In this document: piece after piece, positions 1 to 6,219 of the stretch | How the letters are laid out: every line of letters starts with the position of its first letter | Position numbering within the stretch: position 1 is the stretch's first letter | Origin: Aquificaceae bacterium | Lineage (GTDB): Bacteria; Aquificota; Aquificia; Aquificales; Aquificaceae | Assembly (NCBI GenBank): GCA_015487535.1 | Contig: WFPN01000121.1 | Coordinates: 1 to 8,381, forward strand | Length of the DNA stretch: 8,381 nt | Direction: 5' to 3' | Program-made: the position numbers and the translations under genes | Notes under the pieces: generated by a model | What the model was told of the DNA's origin: nothing | Databases searched by the model: none | What the model saw: the letters and a program-made list of their open reading frames with translations, nothing else

Positions 1-929
1 CTTCTCTCCCTCCTCTCTATCTCCCTCTCCACATGCTCTATGTCGGAGGAGATCTTACCTATCTTCTCCCTGAAGGGGAGGAGCTTCTCGCTAAGATCTT
101 TTAGCCTTTCCTCCTTCTCCGAGAGGAGGGCCTCCCTTTCGGAAATATTCTTTTTAACCTCATCGAGCCTTGACTGGTATTCGGAGAGCTGGGCTGAGAG
201 CCTCTCCTCTTCCGCAGATAGCCTCTTGATCTCCTTCGAGAGTATGGCTATCTCGGTCTCTCTCTTCTCCTCCTGGAGCTTTCTGTATCTTTCGAGCTTC
301 TCCTTCTCTTCTTTTAGCTTATCCAGCTGGATCTTTATCTCCTCAAGAAGGAGCTTGAGCTCCCTTATCTTTATGTCCACCTCGAGGAGGTCGTTTATGG
401 CCTTCTGCTTCTTGGTCTCGTACTCGCTTATCCCGGCTATGTCCTCTATTACCTTCCTTCTCTCCACGGGTGTCATCTTGAGGAACTTGATGATGTCCCC
501 TTGGAGGACCACGTTGTAGCCGTTCTCGTATATCCCCGCCTTGGAGAGGAAGTCCTTGAGATCCTTCTCCCTTACGGTCGTTCCGTTTACTTTAAAGGTG
601 CTCCTCCCATCCTGGGTGACCTTCCTCGAGATCACTATCCTCTCGTCCTCTATCGGGAAGGCTCCGTTGTTTCTGAAGTGGACCTCCACGTAGGCGTGGG
701 GAGCTTTTTCGGAGTCCCGGGAGAATATGAGGTAGGAGAGGTTCTTGGCCCTCAGGGTTTTCGTGGTAGCTATCCCGAGGGCGAAGGATATGGCGTCCCC
801 TATGTTGGACTTCCCTGCCCCGTTGGGTCCCACTATCGCTATGAAGCCCTCCCCGAGAGGGATCTCCTTCCTCTCCTTGCCGTAAGATTTGAAGCCCTCA
901 ACTACGAGCTTCTCTATAAAGGCCTTCAT
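1..929 (-). CDS. smc: Chromosome segregation ATPase SMC, N-terminal part (cut by window edge)
   Basis: SMC dimers organise and help segregate the chromosome; this is the N-terminal ATPase half-head plus the start of the long coiled coil. I read 309 codons from the ATG at 927-929 with no stop before the window ends. Visible are the opening GFKSYG segment (residues 12-17), the Walker A loop GPNGAGKS (34-41), a Q-loop with Gln143 in VLQGDI, and the segment TPVERRKVIEDIAGISEYE (about 153-171) that is typical of SMC and not of RecN or Rad50. From about residue 170 the sequence becomes a Lys/Glu/Leu-rich coiled coil. Full SMC proteins are near 1,150 residues, so the hinge, the return coil and the Walker B/signature half lie off the left edge. 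The start overlaps the lpxD stop as ATGA, with AAGAGG a few bases upstream, implying translational coupling. Confidence 0.95.
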   Translation of the reverse strand, partial: MKAFIEKLVVEGFKSYGKERKEIPLGEGFIAIVGPNGAGKSNIGDAISFALGIATTKTLRAKNLSYLIFSRDSEKAPHAYVEVHFRNNGAFPIEDERIVISRKVTQDGRSTFKVNGTTVREKDLKDFLSKAGIYENGYNVVLQGDIIKFLKMTPVERRKVIEDIAGISEYETKKQKAINDLLEVDIKIRELKLLLEEIKIQLDKLKEEKEKLERYRKLQEEKRETEIAILSKEIKRLSAEEERLSAQLSEYQSRLDEVKKNISEREALLSEKEERLKDLSEKLLPFREKIGKISSDIEHVEREIERRER

Positions 930-1900
930 CTCAGCCTCTTCATTATCTCGGGGAGCTTTAGAACGTAAGCGTAGATACGCTTCCACTTGCTCCACTCGAT
1001 CGCTGGGAAGCCCGCTCCGTAAACCTTGCCAGGCTCGAGGTCCTTAGAAACTCCCGACTTGGCGGTCACAGTAACGTTGTCCCCTATATTGATGTGATCA
1101 GCCACTCCCACCTGTCCTGCGAGGATAACGTTCCTCCCCGTCTTCACGCTTCCCGAGACCCCCACCTGGGATACTATTATATTCCCTTCCCCTATATCAC
1201 AGTTGTGAGCTATCATCACCAGATTGTCTATCTTTGTAAGTTTACCTATCCTGGTGGAATCTATCAGGGCCCTGTCTATCGTAGTGCTAGCTCCTATCTC
1301 CACATCGTCCTCTACGACCACGTTCCCGATGTGGTTGAGCTTTTTAATACCTTCCTTCCCGATGTAATAACCGAAGCCGTCCGCCCCTATAACGGCTCCA
1401 CTGTGGATCCTGACCCTCTTCCCTATCACGGTCCTCGGATATATGTGAACCCCGCTGAATAGGATACTGCCCTCGCCTATATAAGAGCTTTCACCCACAT
1501 AGGAGAAAGGATATATCTTCACTCCGTCCTCGAGGACCACGTTCTTTCCGATGAATGTGAAAGGACCTATATAAACGTCCCTGCCCACCTTAACCCCATC
1601 TTCGAGGATAGCCTTCTCAGATATACCCGTAGGGTGCTTCTCGGGGTAGAGCTTTTCAAGATATACGGCGAGCGAGAGCCTGACGTCATCGACCTTTAGG
1701 TAGTTAGGGTAGTTCACATCTTTGCTCACGACGAGGGCGGCCGGACTTCCTTTTACAGCCCTTTCTACATCTCCCTCCGCCTGGCAGAAGACGAGGGTTC
1801 CCTCCTTCGGGTTCGAGATGGAGGAGATACCCCGGACCTCTACCTCGGGATCCCCCACCAGTTCAGCGTTCAGAAGCTCGGCTACCTCCCTGAGCTTCAT
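926..1900 (-). CDS. lpxD: UDP-3-O-acylglucosamine N-acyltransferase (LpxD)
   Basis: LpxD adds the N-linked hydroxyacyl chain, donated by acyl carrier protein, to UDP-3-O-acylglucosamine in the third step of lipid A synthesis in the cytoplasm. The 324-residue length fits the family. Residues 1-90 form the N-terminal uridine-binding domain. From about 95 to 290 the sequence is a run of hexapeptide repeats (patterns such as IGPFTFIG, VVVEDDVEIG and NIGDNV) that fold as a left-handed beta helix. The signature NHIGNVVVEDDVEIGAS starts near residue 189, and His232 in IAHNCDIG is in the position of the catalytic base known from E. coli LpxD. A short helical C-terminus follows, as expected for this trimeric enzyme. 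Its ATG overlaps the ompH stop (ATGA) and its own stop overlaps the smc start in the same way. Its presence implies an outer membrane containing lipid A. Confidence 0.97.
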   Translation of the reverse strand: MKLREVAELLNAELVGDPEVEVRGISSISNPKEGTLVFCQAEGDVERAVKGSPAALVVSKDVNYPNYLKVDDVRLSLAVYLEKLYPEKHPTGISEKAILEDGVKVGRDVYIGPFTFIGKNVVLEDGVKIYPFSYVGESSYIGEGSILFSGVHIYPRTVIGKRVRIHSGAVIGADGFGYYIGKEGIKKLNHIGNVVVEDDVEIGASTTIDRALIDSTRIGKLTKIDNLVMIAHNCDIGEGNIIVSQVGVSGSVKTGRNVILAGQVGVADHINIGDNVTVTAKSGVSKDLEPGKVYGAGFPAIEWSKWKRIYAYVLKLPEIMKRLR

Positions 1901-2397
1901 TTCTTGGGCACGCTTTCATCTATCATCTTTATAATCTCTGTCGTTATATCCATCTCAGGTTCCTTGTATATGAAGACACCGCAGTCCATAACCCCAGTGT
2001 ACCCCCTCTCCTTGGCCAGCTTCTCCGCAGCCTCCTTAACCCTGTTATAGACCATGTTCTCGAGCCTCTGCTTCATGTCCGCAAGCTCCTTCTGGGCCTT
2101 CTCCTGTAAGGTTCTGGCTTCAGACTCTATCTTCTGGTACTCCTTTATCTTCTCTTCCTTAGCCTTCTGGGATATGGCCTTGCTCTCGATCTGCTTCTTC
2201 AGCTCCTCGAGCTTCTGTTCCTTACCGCTCAACTTCGTCTGGTACTCGATTAGCTTCTCCCTGAGCTCTTTCTGGGCCTGGGCTACCAGCTTTGACTCTT
2301 GGAGTATCCTGTTCGTGTCCACGCAGGCGAGCTTGCCCTGGGCGTACACAGTTCCTACCATAGCGATGAGGAAAAAGAGCGCGAGTGTCCTGAGCAT
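1897..2397 (-). CDS. OmpH/Skp-family periplasmic chaperone
   Basis: Skp/OmpH proteins are trimeric periplasmic chaperones that hold unfolded outer-membrane proteins on their way to the BAM complex. The 166-residue protein starts with a clear signal peptide (LRT, a hydrophobic run, then VYA before Gln20, so cleavage is likely after Ala19). A short beta segment (about 21-28) is followed by a charged Lys/Glu/Gln-rich coiled coil from about 35 to 130 that would form the tentacle-like arms. A second beta segment (about 134-144) and a short C-terminal helix complete the usual Skp layout. A strong AGGAGGT site four bases ahead of the ATG fixes the start. It is directly followed by lpxD, the classical skp-lpxD gene order. 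Unusual are two cysteines, Cys25 and Cys139, one in each of the two strands expected in the trimer head. Family assignment is secure; client range is not visible. Confidence 0.9.
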   Translation of the reverse strand: MLRTLALFFLIAMVGTVYAQGKLACVDTNRILQESKLVAQAQKELREKLIEYQTKLSGKEQKLEELKKQIESKAISQKAKEEKIKEYQKIESEARTLQEKAQKELADMKQRLENMVYNRVKEAAEKLAKERGYTGVMDCGVFIYKEPEMDITTEIIKMIDESVPKK

Positions 2398-2401
2398 GTT
2401 T

Positions 2402-2408
2402 ACCTCCT
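2402..2408 (-). promoter_or_regulatory. Strong ribosome binding site of ompH
   Basis: AGGAGGT on the minus strand, four bases before the ATG at 2395-2397. It lies in the 21-base gap after the DUF420 gene, which otherwise holds only A/T-rich sequence. No terminator hairpin is present in that gap, so readthrough from the oxidase maturation genes into ompH is expected. Confidence 0.75.
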
Positions 2409-2418
2409 TTCTTAGTTT

Positions 2419-2832
2419 TTAAGCTCCCCCTATCTTGAGGAAAGCGTATATCAACCATCCTGTTACGGCAACGTAAATCCACACGGCGGCGGTGATGGGC
2501 GCTATCTTCCTATGCCTCGAGAGCCTGTTCGTAACGCCCAAGAAAACGGTCACCACGGCAAGAGGCAAGTTTATGGCCGCGAGGATCGAGTGAGAGATGA
2601 GAACAAACAGGTAGAGTCCCTTGAGCGGTCCTTCGTACGGTTTGGGAGGGTAAGAGAAGTACTTTATCAGGTAGAAGATGAGGAAAAGGAGTGCTAAGAA
2701 AGAGGCGCTGAGCATAGCCTTCTTATGAAGTTCCTTCCTGCCAGTCTTTACTAGGTAAAGTCCAGTAAGTATCAGGATGCCGCTCGCTCCGATGGTAAGC
2801 AGGCTGAGGGCCGTAAGAAGCTCGTAGCTCAT
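2419..2832 (-). CDS. ctaM: DUF420 / CtaM (YozB)-type oxidase maturation membrane protein
   Basis: This 137-residue protein has four predicted membrane helices (about 5-27, 38-58, 74-98 and 111-133) and the family's characteristic features: HKKAM at 36-40, a His81 in helix 3 (SHSILAAINLP), RHRKIA at 106-111 and a final VAVTGWLIY segment. DUF420 proteins include YozB/CtaM, reported as needed for a functional aa3-type terminal oxidase in Staphylococcus aureus; the exact step is unsettled, and His36, His81 and His107 could be heme or metal ligands. It sits at the end of the oxidase maturation block, one base after the stop of the 40-residue gene, with an AAGGAG site seven bases before its ATG. 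Family assignment comes from recognised motifs; the role here is inferred from family and context. Confidence 0.82.
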   Translation of the reverse strand: MSYELLTALSLLTIGASGILILTGLYLVKTGRKELHKKAMLSASFLALLFLIFYLIKYFSYPPKPYEGPLKGLYLFVLISHSILAAINLPLAVVTVFLGVTNRLSRHRKIAPITAAVWIYVAVTGWLIYAFLKIGGA

Positions 2833-2833
2833 A

Positions 2834-2956
2834 TCAGTTCTCCTTAAGCATGTGGGCTATAACGAAGGTCATCAGGTAAGTGAGCAGTGCAAAGATGGCC
2901 AACATCACAGCTATAACTATACTGGTTTTACGGTTGTGCTTTCTGCGGGCTTCCAT
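2834..2956 (-). CDS. 40-residue single-pass membrane protein of the oxidase cluster
   Basis: A short reading frame, ATG at 2954-2956 to TGA at 2834-2836, encodes 40 residues. A basic N-terminus (MEARRKHNRKTS) precedes one hydrophobic helix (about 13-35), and the protein ends HMLKEN. By the positive-inside rule the N-terminus faces the cytoplasm. It starts inside the 3' end of the preceding 427-residue gene (29-base overlap), and its stop is one base ahead of the DUF420 start, so it fills what would otherwise be an unexplained gap of about 95 bases. AAGAG lies eight bases ahead of this ATG; an in-frame ATG at 2960-2962 would add two residues (MS) but is too close to that site. The basic N-R-K-T segment before a helix recalls the N-terminal anchor of CtaG/Cox11 and small oxidase assembly proteins, a resemblance only. 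Real gene likely, function unknown. Confidence 0.6.
   Translation of the reverse strand: MEARRKHNRKTSIVIAVMLAIFALLTYLMTFVIAHMLKEN
2840..2845 (-). promoter_or_regulatory. Ribosome binding site of the DUF420 gene inside the 40-residue gene
   Basis: AAGGAG on the minus strand, seven bases before the ATG at 2830-2832. It overlaps the last codons (Lys-Glu) of the 40-residue gene, so translating that gene would expose or deliver ribosomes to this start. It supports the DUF420 start chosen here. Confidence 0.7.
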
Positions 2957-4211
2957 ACTCATGACTCTTAATTATAGAGTATAGAACGTACCCCACGAAT
3001 ATGATCCCCCCCACAACCGAAAGGATCGAGCCGAGTCCCATAAGCAACATGAAGGCGTAAACCTCCATAGACTCTATGTACCCGGTTCCGGGGGTCTTCC
3101 TGGGTGCACCGAAGTATCCAGACCAGAACAGCCCCATCACGAAGAGTATCATCCCCACACCGTACAGGTATGGCTGTATCCTGACGAGCTTCGGGAACTC
3201 GTCCACAAATCCCAGCTCCCTGAGATGGTAGTAAGTGAGGACCATGAGGGATATGAGTATGCTCGCTATTACCCCGTGGTAGTGGGCCGGTATCCTGAGA
3301 TCAGAGCCCGCTATCAGGTAACCCATGGAGGCTCCCATAATATAGATGACCACGCTTATTCCGAGAGAGTTGGAGAAGAAGCCTCCCCTGAAGGCGGACC
3401 TCACGAGAAAGACCACCGCCGAGACGAGGGTGGGAACGCCTATCCCTACAGCGTAGCCGAGGGTGGTGAGCGCTTTAACTTCCTCCGCTATCGTGTCTTC
3501 AGTGAAGATCTGCACAATCAGGTAAATTACAGGGAAGGGCAAGAGGAACAGGCTAAGCTTAGGAACTATCCTTGGGACATCCTTGCCGGATACCCTCGAG
3601 AGAAAAGACCAGGAGTAGATCAGGAGAGTAGCGTTCACAAACTGATGAACGTGTCCAGGTAGCCAGTAGAGTCTCTCGAAGTACAGGTAGGTCTCCTCCA
3701 CCCTTGGAGTCTTCATGAAGGATAAGAGTAGGGACAGGCCAAATATCAGAGAGAGCAATACTGAGACAGATAGCACAGCCTTCAATGGATCCTCGGAGAT
3801 TAAGCTGGGCAAGGACGCCTTCAGAAAACTCAAAGCGCTCAGAAGGTAGCCTACGCCGAACAGAACGACTCCAGCAAAGAATAGTGTGTGATCCAGGGTG
3901 GGAACGTAGTTGTTGTGGACAGGGGTACCGAGCCCTAGTAGGGCGGATAGGAATATAAGGGAGGCTCCAGCGTAGGCGAAGAGATGTAAGCGCTTAAAGT
4001 CTACGTCTCCGAACACCCTGTGCCACTGGGCTACCAGGAATGAGAGGAAGCCGATTATGAGGGCGAGATCTACGTGACCTATAAGCCAGTGGTAGAATAG
4101 GCCCTCGGGTAAGAGCGAGGAAACGCCGGGCGTTCTCGCAAGGGCCACGAGCAGAGCGAAAAACCCTCCGGCCCCTATGGAGAACAGGAACAGGAGGAAC
4201 CAAGGACGCAT
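2928..4211 (-). CDS. Heme-copper-oxidase subunit I-like membrane protein lacking the CuB di-histidine
   Basis: A 427-residue protein with 12 predicted membrane helices, the number expected of heme-copper oxidase subunit I. The heme-ligand pattern is partly kept: His46 at the head of helix 2 (GHVD; low-spin heme position), His187 in helix 6 (LPGHVHQF; CuB-ligand position) and His310-x-His312 at helix 10 (PAHYHG; where canonical enzymes have the paired heme ligands of HFH). Helix 7 (about 216-236) has no His-His pair, and the residue four after His187 is Phe191 instead of the cross-linked Tyr. It could therefore bind hemes yet probably cannot carry a normal CuB centre. Further histidines, His99 and His108, lie between helices 3 and 4. 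It shares one base with ctaB (TGATG) and is probably a maturation or accessory protein, not a second terminal oxidase. A distant NorB- or CcoN-like enzyme is the alternative. Confidence 0.75.
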   Translation of the reverse strand: MRPWFLLFLFSIGAGGFFALLVALARTPGVSSLLPEGLFYHWLIGHVDLALIIGFLSFLVAQWHRVFGDVDFKRLHLFAYAGASLIFLSALLGLGTPVHNNYVPTLDHTLFFAGVVLFGVGYLLSALSFLKASLPSLISEDPLKAVLSVSVLLSLIFGLSLLLSFMKTPRVEETYLYFERLYWLPGHVHQFVNATLLIYSWSFLSRVSGKDVPRIVPKLSLFLLPFPVIYLIVQIFTEDTIAEEVKALTTLGYAVGIGVPTLVSAVVFLVRSAFRGGFFSNSLGISVVIYIMGASMGYLIAGSDLRIPAHYHGVIASILISLMVLTYYHLRELGFVDEFPKLVRIQPYLYGVGMILFVMGLFWSGYFGAPRKTPGTGYIESMEVYAFMLLMGLGSILSVVGGIIFVGYVLYSIIKSHEYGSPQKAQP

Positions 4212-5092
4212 CAGCCCTTCACCAGATCGAAGACCATCATGCTGAAGAGCACAGCTATATATATGATCGAGAAGAAGAATAGCTTCATGCTGTAATCTCT
4301 CTTGGAGAATATGAACACGAGCGTGTAGCCCGTATATACGAGGCTGATTATTAGAGCTGTGATAAAGTAGAGCTTACCTGTCATACCTATTGCGTAAGGA
4401 ACCAGGCTGAGAGGGAGGAGCGAGACCGTGTAAAGGAGCGTTTTTATCTTCGTGGTAAACACACCCCTTACAACTGGTAGCGTGGGAACGCCCGCCTTAG
4501 CATAATCGTCCCGGTACTTGAGTGCAAGCACCCAGAAGTGGGGCGGCTGCCACATGAACATAATAAGGAACAGGACGAAGGCCCTGATGTCGAGCTCGCC
4601 GGAGCCAGCCACGTACCCTATAACGGGCGGAAGAGCCCCGGATATACCACCTATCTCGGTAGCTATCGGGGTCCTCCTCTTCAGGAGGAGTGTGTATAGA
4701 ACAACGTAAGAGAAGGAGGCCACCATCGCAAGAGCCGCCGCCGTTAGGTTCACGAGCAGGGCAAGTACAACGAAGGAAAGGGCTATGAGAGATACTCCGA
4801 ATAGGAAGGCACCCCTGGGGCTCACCGCCCCCCTTGGGAGGGGCCTTTCGGAGGTTCTGGCCATGAGGGAATCAATGTCCCTGTCGAGTACCATGTTTAC
4901 CACGGCGGAACCCGCCGCAGCTAGCCCCGTTCCGAGCAGGGTCCAGAAGACTAGGACGGGATCGAGGTCCCCTCTCGATCCTATGTATATCCCCCCGAGT
5001 GTGGTTATGAGAACGAGCGTGACTATTCCGGGTTTTGTAAGGATCAAGTATTCCCTAAGAATCGATGTGTAGGACATCGTCTTCTCTACCAT
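4211..5092 (-). CDS. ctaB: Protoheme IX farnesyltransferase (heme O synthase, CtaB)
   Basis: CtaB is a membrane prenyltransferase of the UbiA superfamily that transfers the farnesyl group of farnesyl diphosphate to protoheme, making heme O. The 293-residue length is normal and about nine hydrophobic helices are visible. The first diphosphate/Mg motif is Asn66-x3-Asp70-x3-Asp74 followed by ARTSERPLPRG; the second is in KYRDDYAKAGVPTLPVV (about 192-208). The segment WQPPHFWVLALKY (about 181-193) is diagnostic of CtaB within the superfamily. The chosen ATG (5090-5092) overlaps the ctaA end by seven bases and has GGAGAGG seven bases upstream; a start at Met6 is possible. Adjacent ctaA uses its product. 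Confidence 0.97.
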   Translation of the reverse strand: MVEKTMSYTSILREYLILTKPGIVTLVLITTLGGIYIGSRGDLDPVLVFWTLLGTGLAAAGSAVVNMVLDRDIDSLMARTSERPLPRGAVSPRGAFLFGVSLIALSFVVLALLVNLTAAALAMVASFSYVVLYTLLLKRRTPIATEIGGISGALPPVIGYVAGSGELDIRAFVLFLIMFMWQPPHFWVLALKYRDDYAKAGVPTLPVVRGVFTTKIKTLLYTVSLLPLSLVPYAIGMTGKLYFITALIISLVYTGYTLVFIFSKRDYSMKLFFFSIIYIAVLFSMMVFDLVKG

Positions 5093-5970
5093 GACTCCGC
5101 CTCTCCAGAGACTTCCCCAACCCTCTCCACAATTTTATTCCTCAGCACCTCAGGAGCCACCATGTATGAGACCCACACGACCACCAAGAAACCTATCGCT
5201 ATATGGAAGAAGAGTATAGGCAGGTAAAGCTTGGAGATCACGGTTGCCACACCGGCCACCACCTGGGCCGTTATCAGAATGAAGTTGATGAAGGTATACC
5301 TGTCAAACTTCTTCAGCATAAGGTAGAGAGAGAAGATTATAAGGCCCATTGCGACCGTTATATGAAGGAAGTAAGCAAAGACGTTGAAGTCCGCAGCCTT
5401 TACATATCTGACCAGTATCCCTATGAGGACCTGGAACATAACCAGCAGATAGAGAGCCTCCGCGAAGGGTAGCGGGGACTTCTCCCATCTTCTTTCAAAT
5501 ACCGAGAAGAAGGCGAAGGTCAAACCCGAGAGTATGAGCACGGAGAGTATCAGATGGGAGGTGGTGTAAACGTAGTGGAGAAATTCCTTGAGGAGCGGGG
5601 CTTCCGTGAGAACAACCCTCATACCAAGGAGCGCTTCGAGTATAAGAAAGATGAATATCCAGACCATGGCCTTTCTGGGAAAGCCCACGTAGTTCCTCCA
5701 CACGGAGACCAAGGACGCAAGCATAAGAAGACCGGCTATACCCCCTAGGATCCTGTGCGTCTGTTCTATCCAGGGCTGGAGCTCCGTTTCTACCACCATA
5801 GGGGCGGGTGGAGTTGGAATGTCCTCTTTGAGCTGGAAAGGTAGAAGCTGTCCGTGGCATAGGGGCCAGTCTGGACATCCTAGACCGGAACCGGTGGAGG
5901 TAACTATACCCCCGAAGACCATCAGTACGTAGGTAGCTATCAGGGCCAAGAGGAGGAAGGTCTTTGTCAT
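5086..5970 (-). CDS. ctaA: Heme A synthase (CtaA/COX15)
   Basis: CtaA oxidises the C8 methyl of heme O to the formyl group of heme A in the membrane, supplying CoxA. The 294-residue protein has about eight membrane helices built as two four-helix halves. In the first half GGIVTSTGSGLGCPDWPLC contains the extracytoplasmic cysteine pair Cys32/Cys38, then Glu69 and His72 (IEQTHR) and His139. In the second half His203 and His256 occupy the equivalent heme-ligand positions. These match the four essential histidines, catalytic-loop Glu and disulfide of Bacillus subtilis CtaA; a second-half cysteine pair is absent. The ATG at 5968-5970 lies three bases after the stop of the 65-residue gene, with AAGGAG at 5979-5984. 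The downstream overlap with ctaB suggests joint translation. Confidence 0.96.
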   Translation of the reverse strand: MTKTFLLLALIATYVLMVFGGIVTSTGSGLGCPDWPLCHGQLLPFQLKEDIPTPPAPMVVETELQPWIEQTHRILGGIAGLLMLASLVSVWRNYVGFPRKAMVWIFIFLILEALLGMRVVLTEAPLLKEFLHYVYTTSHLILSVLILSGLTFAFFSVFERRWEKSPLPFAEALYLLVMFQVLIGILVRYVKAADFNVFAYFLHITVAMGLIIFSLYLMLKKFDRYTFINFILITAQVVAGVATVISKLYLPILFFHIAIGFLVVVWVSYMVAPEVLRNKIVERVGEVSGEAESW

Positions 5971-5973
5971 AAC

Positions 5974-6171
5974 CTACTCTCCTTTCCCTCCCCGATTGGG
6001 AAGCGGGAAGGGAGGTTCGTTCCTGATATTCTCAAGTTTCCTTATGAAGTGTTTCCTATTCTCAGGATGCTTCACGAACTGATAGACGGTGAAGAGGAGA
6101 GAGAAGAGAGCTACGGAAGCTACCGCCAGACCCACTAGTATCTTTCCCCAGTCTCGCTTGGATTCTTCCAT
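5974..6171 (-). CDS. 65-residue single-helix membrane protein between coxA and ctaA
   Basis: A hypothetical protein not recognised by family. A charged N-terminus (MEESKRDWGK) leads into one hydrophobic helix (about 10-31), followed by a basic stretch (KHPENRKHFIRKLENIR) and a proline- and glycine-rich end (PPFPLPNRGG). I chose the ATG at 6169-6171; a TTG at 6190-6192 would add seven residues, but it begins inside the T-run of the terminator. The ATG has no Shine-Dalgarno sequence. Its position between the oxidase structural genes and ctaA suggests a small oxidase subunit (subunit IV-like) or an assembly protein. That is inference from location only, since small one-helix proteins carry little family signal. 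The stop is three bases ahead of ctaA, whose ribosome site is in this gene's last codons. Confidence 0.7.
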   Translation of the reverse strand: MEESKRDWGKILVGLAVASVALFSLLFTVYQFVKHPENRKHFIRKLENIRNEPPFPLPNRGGKGE

Positions 6172-6181
6172 TGGAGAAAAT

Positions 6182-6187
6182 ATTATA
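6182..6187 (-). promoter_or_regulatory. Possible -10 element (TATAAT) ahead of the 65-residue gene
   Basis: A perfect TATAAT on the minus strand, ten bases before the ATG at 6169-6171. A transcript starting the usual distance downstream would have a leader of only about four bases, matching the missing ribosome site. No TTGACA-like -35 is seen 16-18 bases upstream, where the terminator stem lies instead. The box may be just part of the T/A-rich terminator tail. Confidence 0.25.
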
Positions 6188-6213
6188 AACAAAAGAGGGG
6201 CGTTCGCCCCTCT
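6184..6213 (-). terminator. Intrinsic (Rho-independent) terminator after coxA
   Basis: On the minus strand an eight-base-pair perfect stem, AGAGGGGC with GCCCCTCT, closes a GAAC tetraloop and runs straight into TTTTGTTTATA. It begins seven bases after the coxA stop (6220-6222). The stem is G/C-rich and the T-run is on the transcribed side only, so it acts for minus-strand transcripts. It would end or reduce transcription between the structural genes coxB-coxA and the downstream maturation genes. Confidence 0.85.
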
Positions 6214-6219
6214 GAGGAT

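Noticed and set aside
40..519. Serine/leucine-rich open frame on the plus strand opposite smc
   Set aside because: It is the mirror of the Lys/Glu-rich coiled-coil codons of smc; the low-complexity Ser/Phe/Leu composition is an artefact of that.
1094..1462. Plus-strand open frame opposite lpxD
   Set aside because: It lies wholly inside a well-conserved hexapeptide-repeat region read on the other strand, and has no recognisable domain or ribosome site.
3225..3662. Plus-strand open frame opposite the oxidase-like gene
   Set aside because: Charged, low-complexity translation with no motif; the minus strand has a continuous 12-helix protein here.
2928..4211. Calling the 427-residue protein a nitric oxide reductase (NorB) or cbb3 CcoN
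   Set aside because: Both families need a helix VII His-His pair, which is absent, and no NorC, CcoO or CcoP partner is nearby.
6172..6192. TTG start at 6190-6192 for the small gene after coxA
   Set aside because: It would add seven residues and falls in the T-run of the terminator, so an intact mRNA end would often lack it. The ATG at 6169-6171 gives a normal charged N-terminus.
6194..6213. Perfect inverted repeat considered as an operator site
   Set aside because: Its position right after a stop codon, the tight tetraloop and the adjoining T-run fit an intrinsic terminator better than a protein-binding palindrome.
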